Assembly (NCBI GenBank): GCA_937883755.1
Contig: CAKZYA010000024.1
Span: 1-64,000, forward strand
DNA from: an uncultured Flammeovirgaceae bacterium
GTDB lineage: Bacteria > Bacteroidota > Bacteroidia > Cytophagales > Cyclobacteriaceae
DNA: 64,000 nt
Direction of reading: 5' to 3'
Below the pieces are notes generated by a model that had not been told where the DNA came from, did not search any database, and saw only the letters and a program-made list of their open reading frames with translations. The stretch's first letter is position 1. Every line of letters begins with the position of its first letter. The position numbers were made by a program, and so were the translations under genes. Shown piece after piece: positions 46,143 to 56,182 of this stretch.

Positions 46143-48569
46143 TTAGTCATCTCGGAGTATATCGGCGGGGTTACGAAGGGCTTGTTTTACAGACTGCCCA
46201 CTGGTGGTCAGGACGGAAAGCCCCACCAAAAGAAGCAAAGGAACGGCAAACATCCACCACTGCCATTCAGTGCGATAGGCATATCCATGTAACCACTTAT
46301 TGAGTAGTAAATACGCAATAGGGGCAGCAAAGAGAAATCCTAAGCAAGCTAAAGATAGTAGCCCTTTCATTAGCAAAAAAGTCAAATGTGCTAATGGCGC
46401 CCCCAGTACTTTGCGAATACTGATTTCTTTGATTCTACGGGAAATAATAAAGATGGATAGTCCAAACAAACCCATTAGAGCAATCACTAAGCATAGTAGC
46501 ATAAATAGGGATGAGACTCGGAAGAATTGCTGTTCATCGTGGTACTGGCGGTGATAAAAATCGTCTAGGAAAAAATAGTCAAAGGGACTATCAGAAAATA
46601 CTTCATTCCATTGCGCTTGTATGACTGCCATCGATTGCTCAATATCTTTTTCAGGAATCTTGACCACCAGATAATCTAACGCTCGGGGAAGCAACTCGTA
46701 GAACGTAGGTTTGATTACTTGTTGTAAAGATTCTTGGTGAAAATCCTGCAGTATCCCAACGATCAGCTTTTGACTATTATCATAAAAGATTAAGTGCTTA
46801 CCTACCGCTTCTTCAGCACTGGAAAAACCTAAGGTACGTATTGCTGACTCGTTCAGCAGCACCGTATTAAACTGATCGGTAGAATAACGCTCGGAGAAGT
46901 TTCGTCCGGCAAGCACGGTCGCATCGAATACTTCTATAAATTGGTCGTCAATGCCCTGCATATGCAAAAAGTGGACTTCATCCGGTGAGCTTCCTTCCCG
47001 CCGAAACCCTTCGGTTCCCCAGACCAGTTCGCTTCCCGGCACGTGGGATACTGAGGCTACTTGCATAGAGGAAAATGAGGATAACTTTTCTTCCAAGAGA
47101 TGCGTCAATCGGCTGTATTCCGAATCAATAACGTAGCTTTTACGCTTTTCTGACCACTCTTCTTTTTCCATATTAGGCGCTTTAATTGCTACCAGTTGCT
47201 CGACATCAATGCCCAAGTCCCGCCCCTGCATAAACTTCAACTGCTGGTGAATTAGCAGCACCGTAATCATCACAAAAGTAGTAGCCACAAACTGAAAGGT
47301 GATGAGCCCCTTCCGTAAGAAAAGAGAGCCCGAAACTTGACTTACCCCTTTAATAGCTCGACTGGGATTTACCGAAGACAGCAGTAGGGAAGGATAGAGA
47401 GCCAATGCCAACGCCGTAATTAGAAACACACTAACTATGGCTGCCCAAAATATGCTATCAGCATAGAGCTGTGTCGAGGATAGCGGTTTACCGGAAAGCT
47501 CGGCTAAAAATGGGAAAAGAAAAATACTTAGCCCAAGTGCTAAACTGATACCGATAAAACTGTAAAAGCTGGCCTCGGCGAAGAACTGCTGAACTAAGCG
47601 GCTTTGGGTGGTGCCTAATATTTTCCGAATGCCTACCTCCTTGGTGCGACCTAAGGCATGGACGGTATAGATATTTACTGAATTGACAATAGCTACGGTA
47701 GGAACGATCAGTCCGATAATAATGAGTAGCAACAGCAATTGATGACTCCCGTTAGGTACGATTTCTTCCTGAAGGTTGGAATGCAGATGAATACTGGTAA
47801 GTGGCTGAAGGTTCACTCGCGTGGTTACCTGCTCATCAAAAACTCCTTTACTTTTTTCGGTTACAGTCTTATTGAGTTGCTCTTCAAACTGATCAACATT
47901 CACGCCTTCCGAAAGCAGCGTATAGGTATACGCCCCAGTAAAGTGCCAGGATAATTCACTCTCTGCTTCTTCGGCTTGCACAAAAAGAATCTCGTAGGGA
48001 AAGTGCGTATTAGCGGGAAGATCCGCAAACACCCCAATGACCTGGGATATCGTATGGTCTTCGCCCAAAATTTCAATAGATTCACCAAGAGCCGAGGCTG
48101 GATTAGTAAAGTACTTTTTAGCTACCGACTCCGCAACCAATACCCCCAACCCTTCGGATGTTCCGTGTAGTATGGTGGCGGAGAAGATATCCACGAAGTG
48201 AGGGTCTACCCCGTAAACTTGCTTTTCGTTCAATCGCTTCTCGCCCATCTCAATTGTTACGCCCGTGGCCGGGTAGATTTTGGTGGTATGATGAGCTTCG
48301 GGCAAATCCTCTCGGATAGTATTGGCTAGAGCAGAAGGAGATTTAGCTAATGACTCTGATTTGATGCCCTGAATGAACTTTTGAAAGCTTATCCGATAGA
48401 TACGATCATGATTAGGATAAAACATATCGTAGCCCCGCTCCCAAGAGATGTAGCTATAGACCAATATACCAATCGTGATCCCAGTAGTGAGACCGAGAAT
48501 GTTCACCAGCGAGGAAGTAAGATGTCGTTGGGCATAGCGAGTCGTTAGGATGAGGAATCTACGGTACAT
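46143..48569 (-). CDS. FtsX/MacB-type ABC transporter permease
   Basis: 808 residues with the duplicated Bacteroidota arrangement: an N-terminal helix (about 17-41, LTSSLVNILGLTTGITIGILVY), a large periplasmic domain, three helices at about 285-405, a second helix-plus-periplasmic unit, and three C-terminal helices from about 690 (RIKEISIRKVLGAPLAHL). VGIRKILGTTQSRLV and ISIRKVLGAP are the paired FtsX signatures. No ATPase is adjacent. Such proteins work with a separate ATPase in macrolide/lipoprotein-type export or signalling. It is co-oriented with the flavoprotein gene 18 bases downstream. Confidence 0.9.
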   Translation of the reverse strand: MYRRFLILTTRYAQRHLTSSLVNILGLTTGITIGILVYSYISWERGYDMFYPNHDRIYRISFQKFIQGIKSESLAKSPSALANTIREDLPEAHHTTKIYPATGVTIEMGEKRLNEKQVYGVDPHFVDIFSATILHGTSEGLGVLVAESVAKKYFTNPASALGESIEILGEDHTISQVIGVFADLPANTHFPYEILFVQAEEAESELSWHFTGAYTYTLLSEGVNVDQFEEQLNKTVTEKSKGVFDEQVTTRVNLQPLTSIHLHSNLQEEIVPNGSHQLLLLLIIIGLIVPTVAIVNSVNIYTVHALGRTKEVGIRKILGTTQSRLVQQFFAEASFYSFIGISLALGLSIFLFPFLAELSGKPLSSTQLYADSIFWAAIVSVFLITALALALYPSLLLSSVNPSRAIKGVSQVSGSLFLRKGLITFQFVATTFVMITVLLIHQQLKFMQGRDLGIDVEQLVAIKAPNMEKEEWSEKRKSYVIDSEYSRLTHLLEEKLSSFSSMQVASVSHVPGSELVWGTEGFRREGSSPDEVHFLHMQGIDDQFIEVFDATVLAGRNFSERYSTDQFNTVLLNESAIRTLGFSSAEEAVGKHLIFYDNSQKLIVGILQDFHQESLQQVIKPTFYELLPRALDYLVVKIPEKDIEQSMAVIQAQWNEVFSDSPFDYFFLDDFYHRQYHDEQQFFRVSSLFMLLCLVIALMGLFGLSIFIISRRIKEISIRKVLGAPLAHLTFLLMKGLLSLACLGFLFAAPIAYLLLNKWLHGYAYRTEWQWWMFAVPLLLLVGLSVLTTSGQSVKQALRNPADILRDD

Positions 48570-48706
48570 TTAAGAAAATTAGGTTTCTACCTCGAATAGC
48601 TCACTTAAGTTAGCTCTAATGAATGAACCCTCCAATTTTGTCATTATAATCAAGGCAGCCATGCTATACTTTACCCTTTTCAGAATTCTGGTATATTCGC
48701 CTACTG

Positions 48707-51028
48707 ATGATCATTCGTATGACTGAAGTAATATTTCTAATCAATAGGCTAGCACTTCGGCACTTACTGTTTTCGGTAGTGCTCAGCATTCTTTCTGTTG
48801 CGACCACTTACGCCGACACAATAGATTACGACCTATCTACCTACCGCCCGCAACCAGGATTGACGGCAGAAGTAGCGAATAAAGTATTAACTGTCACTTG
48901 GCAGGGCGATCGCAATACTGAACTACGGTTGCGATTTACCGTCAATCAGGGAGTGCCTACTATCCAGGAACTGGCAGTTCAATCCGCAGAAGATGGGTGG
49001 AGAGTGTTAGCTACGGATGTGGTACCGGAGTTCCGCGTGGTGTCAGGAGTACGGCGGGTTACTCAGCAGCAAACCGAACCGCTGGAGCGGCTAGGAGTAC
49101 CGTTAACAGTAAAGAAGCTTAAAGAGGTTATGTGGGATGCTTTTTGGGATGCTCCGCTCTACGTGTCAGATGAGCCCCCGCTCTCACATCAGTCATCTAT
49201 TCCGGCAGCGGAACCCTTTGCTAATCATCCCGGTATGCCTCGCAAGCCGGAGGAAATCATTCGGGATACGGCTCGCTACCAAGCTACTAACTGTAAAGTA
49301 CGTACCAACGGAGCCCGCATTGAAATTACCTTTCCGGGAGCTGAAGTCGGTATCTTCTCTGGATACTTACAATACGACGTATTCAAAGGCAGTAACCTGA
49401 TTCGGCAGATGCTAGTCGCGAAGACCGACCATCCTTCGGTGGCGTTTAAGTACGATGCTGGACTTAAGGGTTTGCCAACCCAATCTCCGTCAAAAGTAGT
49501 ATGGCGCGATCTTGTACATCGTTGGCAGGAGTATCAGTTAGGTGGCTCAGTCAACGAACAAGCTACTGTGGTACGCAGCAGTAATCGGCTAATGGCGGCC
49601 GAATTGGCTGATGGAGCTATAGCGGCTTTTCCGCCGCCCCACAGCTTTTACTGGGCGCGGGAAACCGAACAGAATTTAGGCTACGGCTGGTACCGCAAAG
49701 ACAGTATTAACTCTTTTTCCTTCGGTATCCGCCAAGCTGAAGGGGAAGAAGACCCGGAGTTTTACCACAACTTTGCGCTGTATAATGCCCGCCCAGGTAC
49801 CTGGCAACGGATGCCGCTGTTTCTGTATGTCAGTCCTGAAAATGGATGGAACGCGATTAATCAGGCATTGAAATTTACCAACGGTGACCAATTTCGTCCG
49901 CTACCGGGTTACAAGGTGATGGGACACCACTACCACGTGGGGTTGGTTCCTCGGCTTCAGGAAAAGGGCGGGTTTGACCAGCGATTGAACGATATCACTA
50001 CCATGAAGGGCATTGGGGTAGACATTTACGGAGTGATTGACGGGGAGCGCGGGCCGGGTCGGCACGATAAGGGTGAAAAATATCTGGCAGGACTGGCAAA
50101 CTACTACGAAGCTGCTCGTCGCCAATCAGACAAAAACTTTCTGGTAATGCCCAGCGATGAAAACAGTACTGGCGGGCGTCGCCCCTTTCTAGGCGGGCAC
50201 TACGATATTATTCCCTCTAAGCCTATCTACTGGCGACCCCAGCGTCTGGAAGGCCAGCCATTATCCGAGCCTCATCCTAAGTACGGCACGGTGTACAATC
50301 TGGGCGAGCCGATGGATATGATGGAGATGGCCGAGCGGGAAAACGTACTTATCTCCATGCCCCACCCTAGGGCGAAGCGTTCTACCGGGTTTCTAGAAGC
50401 CATTAAAGACGAGCCTCAGTTTCTGCATCCGCACTACTTTAGTTTGGGCTACCGCTGGGGTATGGGGATTGATGCTTCAGAAACCCGGCTGGGTGAATAC
50501 CGCTTTCAAACCCTTTGGGACGAAGCTAATAACTGGATGGCTGCCCGTGACTTACCTCCCAAATTCGCACTAGCCATTTCTGAATCCCGCTCGGATTTAG
50601 GCCACTGGGGCAAACCACCCTACGATGATAGCTACGGTATGTCACCCGTCAATTACCTAAAACTTGATTCCGTACCGTCGGTGGAAGATATGAGCTTGAT
50701 CATTAATACGCTAAAGCAGGGTGACTACTTTGTAACTTCGGGTGAGGTGCTAATCCCCCATTACGAAGTGCAAGGCGAAGGAAGTCAGCGAGCCATCGTG
50801 GCAGATGTAGAGTGGACATTTCCGCTAGAAATGGTAGAATTGGTGTGGGGCGACGGCGAAACTACCGATCGCCAAGTTATTTCCACTACGGATTTATTAC
50901 CTTTCGGCAAAAAGCGGTTTGAAATCCCCTTTGATGCTCAGGGCAAAAAATGGGTACGCTTCGCTGCCTGGGACGTAGCCACCAATGGGGCAATGGTACA
51001 GCCTATTCAGTTAATGAATAATGACTGA
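48707..51028 (+). CDS. Secreted protein with PHP/metallohydrolase-like C-terminal half, function unknown
   Basis: 773 residues. The N-terminal hydrophobic signal ends at about TTYADT (residue 37). The first half is beta-rich and unassigned. The second half has features of PHP-type metal hydrolases: an HxH-like start GHHYHVGL, MPSDEN, GGHYDI, ISMPHPRAKRSTGF and ISESRSDLGHW. The C-terminus (LVWGDGETTDRQ...FAAWDVATNGAM) is a beta-domain seen in CehA-like proteins. I do not recognise a named family. It heads a run of co-oriented genes with an acyltransferase and an amidohydrolase. Confidence 0.7.
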   Translation: MIIRMTEVIFLINRLALRHLLFSVVLSILSVATTYADTIDYDLSTYRPQPGLTAEVANKVLTVTWQGDRNTELRLRFTVNQGVPTIQELAVQSAEDGWRVLATDVVPEFRVVSGVRRVTQQQTEPLERLGVPLTVKKLKEVMWDAFWDAPLYVSDEPPLSHQSSIPAAEPFANHPGMPRKPEEIIRDTARYQATNCKVRTNGARIEITFPGAEVGIFSGYLQYDVFKGSNLIRQMLVAKTDHPSVAFKYDAGLKGLPTQSPSKVVWRDLVHRWQEYQLGGSVNEQATVVRSSNRLMAAELADGAIAAFPPPHSFYWARETEQNLGYGWYRKDSINSFSFGIRQAEGEEDPEFYHNFALYNARPGTWQRMPLFLYVSPENGWNAINQALKFTNGDQFRPLPGYKVMGHHYHVGLVPRLQEKGGFDQRLNDITTMKGIGVDIYGVIDGERGPGRHDKGEKYLAGLANYYEAARRQSDKNFLVMPSDENSTGGRRPFLGGHYDIIPSKPIYWRPQRLEGQPLSEPHPKYGTVYNLGEPMDMMEMAERENVLISMPHPRAKRSTGFLEAIKDEPQFLHPHYFSLGYRWGMGIDASETRLGEYRFQTLWDEANNWMAARDLPPKFALAISESRSDLGHWGKPPYDDSYGMSPVNYLKLDSVPSVEDMSLIINTLKQGDYFVTSGEVLIPHYEVQGEGSQRAIVADVEWTFPLEMVELVWGDGETTDRQVISTTDLLPFGKKRFEIPFDAQGKKWVRFAAWDVATNGAMVQPIQLMNND

Positions 51029-51105
51029 TGACGAATGGTTGACCCGCAATGTAGATGAATGTTTATCAATTATCATTCACTAGTCACTGTCCATCAATCA
51101 TTAAA
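51021..51105. repeat. Heptamer-phased intergenic element C
   Basis: 85 bp in two arms of six 7-bp units. The left arm has ATGA-type units (ATGACTG, ATGACGA). The right arm (51064-51105) has CAT/CAC-type units (TATCATT, CATCAAT). AATGACTGATG (51020-51030) faces CATCAATCATT (51092-51102) with one mismatch. The stop codon of the preceding gene (51026-51028) lies inside the first two units. Confidence 0.75.
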
Positions 51106-51142
51106 TTGCTGTATATTTCACTTTCGTTAGCACGAATCATCT

Positions 51143-52291
51143 ATGGCTGAAACTACTACTACCGTTCCTTCACCAACGTATCTTAAAGAATCAAAACCAA
51201 CCAGACAGCGACTACTCTCGCTGGATGTACTGCGGGGGATTACGATCATCGGAATGATTGTCGTGAACACTCCGGGTTCTTGGAGTTACGTATATCCGCC
51301 GCTTCAGCACGCCGAGTGGCACGGGCTTACCCCTACTGATCTGGTATTTCCCTTTTTCTTGTTTATGGTTGGTATTTCTATTACGCTGGCTTTGGGGCGA
51401 CGGGTAGAAAGTGGGACACCGTTGAAGGGAGTAGTGACCAAGATCGTGAAGCGTTTCTTTATCATCTACGCTCTCGGTTTGTTTTTGGCACTGTTCCCGG
51501 CTTTTGACTTTGAGAATTTACGTTACGTAGGAGTGCTGCCCCGTATCGCCGTTGTTTATCTGGTGTGTAGCTTGTTATTTCTAAAACTATCCTGGCGAAG
51601 GGTTGCTTGGCTAAGTGGGATTACACTGGTTGCTTACTGGTTGGCAATGGTACTAATTCCGGTACCGGGAGTAGGATTGGCTAATTTGGAACCTGGAACC
51701 AACTTGGCGGCTTGGCTAGACGAACTATTGGTACCCGGCCGTATGTACCGTGTCACCTGGGATCCGGAAGGTTTTTTGAGTACTTTCCCAGCCATTGTTA
51801 CGGGCTTTACGGGAGTGCTTACCGGCTACTGGTTGCGTTCGTCGCAAACCGTTGAGCGAAAGATTATCGGGATGATGGTAGCGGGGGTACTAGCCTGTCT
51901 GGTGGGTTATTTGTGGCATCAGTTCTTTCCGGTCAATAAAAATTTGTGGAGTAGTTCTTATGTGTTGGTTTCTTCGGGCATGGCTTTACTATTGCTAGGT
52001 ACGCTATACTGGTTTATTGATGTTAAGCACTATCGGAGCTGGACACCCTTTTTTGTCGCCTTCGGTATGAATGCCATTACCGCTTACGTGCTGCACGGAA
52101 CGCTGATCGATGCGTTTCATATTCCGGTTAATGAGGCGGGGGAAACCCTAAGAGGGAGTAGTTTCCAGGGACTAGTACAGCTAGGCTTACTACCAGAACT
52201 GGCCTCATTTGTTTGGGCACTGCTTTATTTACTATTGTGCTTCATCCCGGTCTGGATTATGTATCGCCGAAATATCATTGTCAAAATTTAA
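51143..52291 (+). CDS. HGSNAT/NagX-like membrane acyltransferase (DUF5009 type)
   Basis: 382 residues with about ten membrane helices. SLDVLRGITIIGMIVVN and HAEWHGLTPTDLVFPFFLFMVG (H56, H60) match heparan-alpha-glucosaminide N-acetyltransferase-like proteins, where a histidine in this region carries the acetyl group across the membrane. AYVLHGTLIDAF is near the C-terminus. It would acetylate an amino sugar at the outer face of the inner membrane. The substrate here is not evident. It is co-oriented with the PHP-like gene and the secreted amidohydrolase. Confidence 0.82.
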   Translation: MAETTTTVPSPTYLKESKPTRQRLLSLDVLRGITIIGMIVVNTPGSWSYVYPPLQHAEWHGLTPTDLVFPFFLFMVGISITLALGRRVESGTPLKGVVTKIVKRFFIIYALGLFLALFPAFDFENLRYVGVLPRIAVVYLVCSLLFLKLSWRRVAWLSGITLVAYWLAMVLIPVPGVGLANLEPGTNLAAWLDELLVPGRMYRVTWDPEGFLSTFPAIVTGFTGVLTGYWLRSSQTVERKIIGMMVAGVLACLVGYLWHQFFPVNKNLWSSSYVLVSSGMALLLLGTLYWFIDVKHYRSWTPFFVAFGMNAITAYVLHGTLIDAFHIPVNEAGETLRGSSFQGLVQLGLLPELASFVWALLYLLLCFIPVWIMYRRNIIVKI

Positions 52292-52362
52292 TCACTTACT
52301 AATCTCGATGCGAAATACCTGAGCGTTACCGCTCGTTAGCATCTCGAATACCTTCCTGAACT

Positions 52363-53520
52363 ATGAAGCATCTGTTAGTACTATTTCTGTGTTTATTAAC
52401 AACCCTAGCAATGGGGCAAACGGAGAAGCCGGACACTACTATGGGCTTTGAGGAGTACGAACCAACTTCTACGCTGGTAGTACCGGAAAACCCAGTGAAA
52501 CGAGCGAAGTATCCCTTTGTGGATGTGCACGGTCATCAGTACAATATGCCTGAGCAAGACTTGTCCAAGGTTATTACTTCCATGGACACGCTCAATATGG
52601 CCGTGATGGTGAATCTGAGCGGTAGAGGCTTTAAGCGTACTCCTGCCGGGTTTGATGTAAATACTTCCGAGCATTTAGTAAAATCTTTAGCGAGGGTTAA
52701 AGCCGAGTATCCCGGGCGGTTTGTGTTATTTACAAATATCTCATTTAGGGGTATTGGTAAAGAAGGCTGGACGGAGCGGGCAGTAAAGCAGTTAGAAGAG
52801 GATATACAAGGTGGAGCGAATGGACTAAAAATCTACAAAAGCCTAGGCATGAGCGTGAAGGATATGGACGGCAACCGGGTGCCTGTCGACGACGAACGAC
52901 TTGATCCAATCTGGGCAAAATGTGGGGAGTTAGGCGTGCCAGTCTTGATTCATTCGGCTGACCCTCGGCCCTTCTGGGCGGAAATGGATAGCACCAATGA
53001 ACGCTGGTTAGAACTAAAAACCCGCCCCAACCGTAAGCGTAGTGCCACCGATCCGGCTCCCTGGGAGCAGATCATCCAAGAGCAGCATAATGTGTTTAAG
53101 AAACATCCTAATACTAAGTTTATCAACGCTCATATGGGCTGGTATGCTAATAACCTAGATAAATTAGGTATGCTTTTAGAAGCGTATCCTAACATGTACG
53201 TGGGCATCGGAGCTATCATTGCCGAATTGGGTCGTCAGCCGCGGCAGACGCATCGCTTCTTTGTGAAGTATCAGGATCGGGTATTGTTTGGAAAGGATAG
53301 TTGGAAGCCAGAGGAGTTTCCTACCTATTTTCGGGTGCTAGAAACTGACGATGAGTACTTCCCTTATCATAAAAAATACCATGCTTTCTGGCGGATGTAC
53401 GGCATAAACTTACCCGATGAAGTGCTACGCAAGGTATATTACGAGAATGCTCTTCAACTTATTCCGGGCATTGATAAGTCATTATTTCCTGCCTCTCAAA
53501 AAGCCAGTCTTCAGGAGTAA
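52363..53520 (+). CDS. Secreted amidohydrolase (amidohydrolase-2 family)
   Basis: 385 residues. The signal peptide is about 1-19 (ending LAMGQ). Metal-binding H56-x-H58 lies in FVDVHGHQYN. Other expected ligands lie in PVLIHSADPRPFW, FINAHMGW and VLFGKDSW. The fold is the TIM-barrel amidohydrolase type that includes ACMSD-like decarboxylases and lactonases, so it could be a hydrolase or a decarboxylase. Secretion is unusual for central metabolism and points to extracellular or periplasmic substrate processing, in line with its neighbours. Confidence 0.85.
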   Translation: MKHLLVLFLCLLTTLAMGQTEKPDTTMGFEEYEPTSTLVVPENPVKRAKYPFVDVHGHQYNMPEQDLSKVITSMDTLNMAVMVNLSGRGFKRTPAGFDVNTSEHLVKSLARVKAEYPGRFVLFTNISFRGIGKEGWTERAVKQLEEDIQGGANGLKIYKSLGMSVKDMDGNRVPVDDERLDPIWAKCGELGVPVLIHSADPRPFWAEMDSTNERWLELKTRPNRKRSATDPAPWEQIIQEQHNVFKKHPNTKFINAHMGWYANNLDKLGMLLEAYPNMYVGIGAIIAELGRQPRQTHRFFVKYQDRVLFGKDSWKPEEFPTYFRVLETDDEYFPYHKKYHAFWRMYGINLPDEVLRKVYYENALQLIPGIDKSLFPASQKASLQE

Positions 53521-53627
53521 TTAATTGCAGAAATTGGGATGCCTTGGAGATTATATGTAATCCATTATTCTTAACTTTAAAAGTGAATTTTTTCAGAAGT
53601 AATTTTACGTCTACTTCTAAGAGATAA

Positions 53628-53656
53628 CCAACAATACGCGTTAGGATTATTGTTGG
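53628..53656 (+). promoter_or_regulatory. Leader hairpin before the TonB-dependent receptor
   Basis: CCAACAAT (53628-53635) faces ATTGTTGG (53649-53656), ending 20 bases before the receptor start. A weaker AGAAGT/ACTTCT dyad stands just upstream. No T tract follows, so a leader or operator role is more likely than termination. Confidence 0.45.
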
Positions 53657-53676
53657 ATTAATAAGTATAAGCCTAC

Positions 53677-56055
53677 ATGACACTGCTGCGACGAGCCATT
53701 TTTTCTACGTTATTCTCTCTGTTATTTTCCACTCTCAGTGCTCAAACCATCACCCAAACAGTGCGGGGGACGGTTGTTGAGCAAGCAACCCTCCAGCCAC
53801 TAGTAGGAGCAACAGTATATCTAAAAGGAGCAGATTTAGGAAGTAGTACCAATGAACAGGGAAGCTTCGTAATTCAGGAAGTGCCTATTGGGCGCTACGT
53901 ACTAGAAGTTAGTTTCGTCGGGTATGAAACTGTCCAGATTTCAGGCTTGCTAATAAAGTCAGGAAAAGAAACTATACTGAAAATCACACTCTCTCCCACC
54001 GCTCAAAACTTGGATGAAGTAGTAGTGCAGGAAGAACGAGTGTCCCCACCCAAGATGATCACCCCCTTAAGTAGTCGAAGCTTCACCGTAGAAGAAACCC
54101 GTCGGTTTGCGGCTACCTTTTTCGATCCCGGTCGGTTAGCTACGTCCTTTCCGGGAGTGGTAGGGGTGAATGACCAGGCGAATCATATTTCGGTACGCGG
54201 TAATTCTCCTAATAGTATGCTGTGGCGGGTAGAAGGAATCGATATTGTGAACCCTAATCACCTATCCAATGCCGGAACCTTCAGCGATCGTCGGGCAGCC
54301 AGCGGCGGTAGCCAAAGCGTGCTGAGCACTCAGGTGTTAGATAACTCTCAGTTTTTGACCGGAGCATTTCCGGCCAATTATGGCAATACCATTGGCGGTG
54401 CATTTGACATGCAGCTACGCACTGGGAATAATCAACAACGTGAGTACACCGTACAGGCCGGATTAATTGGGCTAGAGTTTGCGGCGGAAGGGCCGTTTAC
54501 CGAAGGTGGGGAAAGCTCTTATTTGGCAAACTATCGCTACTCCACCGTTGGACTGCTGACTAACGTAATTGGTTTAGATTTTGGCGGTGAGGCGATTTCT
54601 TTTCAGGATTTGTCGTTTAACCTCACGTTTCCTACCCAAAATGCGGGCACATTTACATTTTTCGGAATAGGCGGAACCGGGCGGAATGTGTTTGAGGCTC
54701 CGCGTGACTCGCTGGAATGGGAAGCGCAGGAAGATCGTTTTGATGTTACTTTCACTAATGACATGGGCGCGGCGGGAGTCACCCACACCCTACCACTCAA
54801 TGAACGTACCTTGGTTAAATCAGTGGTGGCTATGTCGGCTTTGAGTAGCACCCGACAGGGCAATTTGGTTACTGATACCTACGAAACGCTATCTCTGGAG
54901 GAAGACACTTACGAGGAATATCGTTTTTCCGTTACCTCCTCAATTACTCACCGAACTTCAGCCCGACAAGTACTGAGTGGTGGGTTCTTTCTAAACCACC
55001 TGAACTACCAACTATCGAGCAGCGAAGGAACTGCTGTTGCTAATCCGCAAGTACTAGTTTCTGGTGGGGGAAGTGGTTGGTTGCTTCAACCCTATGTGCA
55101 GGGCGAATGGCAAATAGGTAGTCAATTAACGGGGCAAATTGGTTTGCACTATACCTACTTCTCACTTAGTGAGTCCCACGCAGTGGAGCCTCGGGCGCAG
55201 CTTCGGTGGGTTCCCGGTGATCGCCATTCACTCACATTAGCTTACGGATTGCATAGTCAGATTCAACAGCCGGGAGTATATTTCTCAACCGTGCCTAACG
55301 ATATTTTGGGTCAGCCTCCACTCCAACCTAATCAGAACCTTGATCTAACCAAAGCTTTTCACTATACGCTGGGTTACCAGAGTTTACTGGGTGAGACCGT
55401 TCGGCTGCGAGCAGAAGCGTATTATCAAGATTTATTTGACGTACCCATTGCTATCAGTCCAACCAGTTCGTTCTCGGCTCTCAACCTGTTTGAGGGATTT
55501 GTCAACGAAAGACTAATTAATGAGGGTACGGGTGAAAACTACGGATTAGAAGTATCGCTGGAGAAAAGCTTGGTAGATAGTTATTACTTTTTGCTAAGTA
55601 GCTCGTTTTATGAATCAAAGTTTACCGGAGCTGATGGGGTGAAGCGGGATACTCGCTTTAACGGTAATTACGCGTTCAGCTTAACGGGTGGTAAAGAAAT
55701 TCCCTGGAACAGAAATGATAAGCAACGAGTAATTGGGATTAACCTGCGGGCGAATTATCTGGGAGGACTGCGAACCACACCGATTGATGAGATAGCTTCT
55801 CGAGAGCAACAAACAACTGTATTTATTGACGACCAGGCTTTCTCCAATAAGCTACCTGACTATTTTAAACTGGATCTACGCATCAGTCTGCGAAAAAATA
55901 CGGATCGTTATACTAGTGTATGGTCGCTTGACTTGCAAAATGCGCTTAATCAGCAAAATGTAGCCTTTCAGTACTTTGATACGATAGAGGGAGCGGTTGT
56001 CACTAAGTACCAACTCGGTCTGATTCCGATTTTAACGTATCGGGTAGAGTTCTGA
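53677..56055 (+). CDS. TonB-dependent receptor with carboxypeptidase-like regulatory domain
   Basis: 792 residues. The signal peptide ends at about TLSAQ (23). A carboxypeptidase-like domain covers 28-105 (VRGTVVEQATLQPLVGATVYLKG), the TonB-box-like NLDEVVVQEE comes next, then a plug domain (VNDQANHISVRGNSPNSMLWRVEGIDI) and a barrel to the C-terminal YRVEF. At under 800 residues it is shorter than SusC proteins and has no SusD partner, so it is a single-component importer of unknown ligand. It follows the secreted amidohydrolase and PHP-like genes. Confidence 0.88.
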   Translation: MTLLRRAIFSTLFSLLFSTLSAQTITQTVRGTVVEQATLQPLVGATVYLKGADLGSSTNEQGSFVIQEVPIGRYVLEVSFVGYETVQISGLLIKSGKETILKITLSPTAQNLDEVVVQEERVSPPKMITPLSSRSFTVEETRRFAATFFDPGRLATSFPGVVGVNDQANHISVRGNSPNSMLWRVEGIDIVNPNHLSNAGTFSDRRAASGGSQSVLSTQVLDNSQFLTGAFPANYGNTIGGAFDMQLRTGNNQQREYTVQAGLIGLEFAAEGPFTEGGESSYLANYRYSTVGLLTNVIGLDFGGEAISFQDLSFNLTFPTQNAGTFTFFGIGGTGRNVFEAPRDSLEWEAQEDRFDVTFTNDMGAAGVTHTLPLNERTLVKSVVAMSALSSTRQGNLVTDTYETLSLEEDTYEEYRFSVTSSITHRTSARQVLSGGFFLNHLNYQLSSSEGTAVANPQVLVSGGGSGWLLQPYVQGEWQIGSQLTGQIGLHYTYFSLSESHAVEPRAQLRWVPGDRHSLTLAYGLHSQIQQPGVYFSTVPNDILGQPPLQPNQNLDLTKAFHYTLGYQSLLGETVRLRAEAYYQDLFDVPIAISPTSSFSALNLFEGFVNERLINEGTGENYGLEVSLEKSLVDSYYFLLSSSFYESKFTGADGVKRDTRFNGNYAFSLTGGKEIPWNRNDKQRVIGINLRANYLGGLRTTPIDEIASREQQTTVFIDDQAFSNKLPDYFKLDLRISLRKNTDRYTSVWSLDLQNALNQQNVAFQYFDTIEGAVVTKYQLGLIPILTYRVEF

Positions 56056-56058
56056 TTT

Positions 56059-56143
56059 AGTCCATAGTCTACGGTCGACAGTCAATAGTCCACTGTTAAT
56101 AGCCTATTTATCTCTTCTGTAGACTGTCGACTATTAGCTATCT
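56059..56143. repeat. Heptamer-phased intergenic element D
   Basis: 85 bp starting four bases after the receptor stop. The left arm has seven AGTC-type units (AGTCCAT, AGTCTAC, AGTCAAT, AGTCCAC). The right arm (56116-56143) has ACTGTCG, ACTATTA and similar. GTCGACAGTC (56074-56083) faces GACTGTCGAC (56122-56131), 10 bp perfect. It shares its words with element B, 35 kb away. Confidence 0.85.
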
Positions 56144-56182
56144 TTTCCTTTATTTGTAATAATCTTTTTAACCTAACCTATT

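Noticed and set aside
52303-52355. Heptamer element before the amidohydrolase
   Set aside because: Contains a short GAGCG/CGCTC stem and a TCTCGA repeat, but no consistent 7-bp step.
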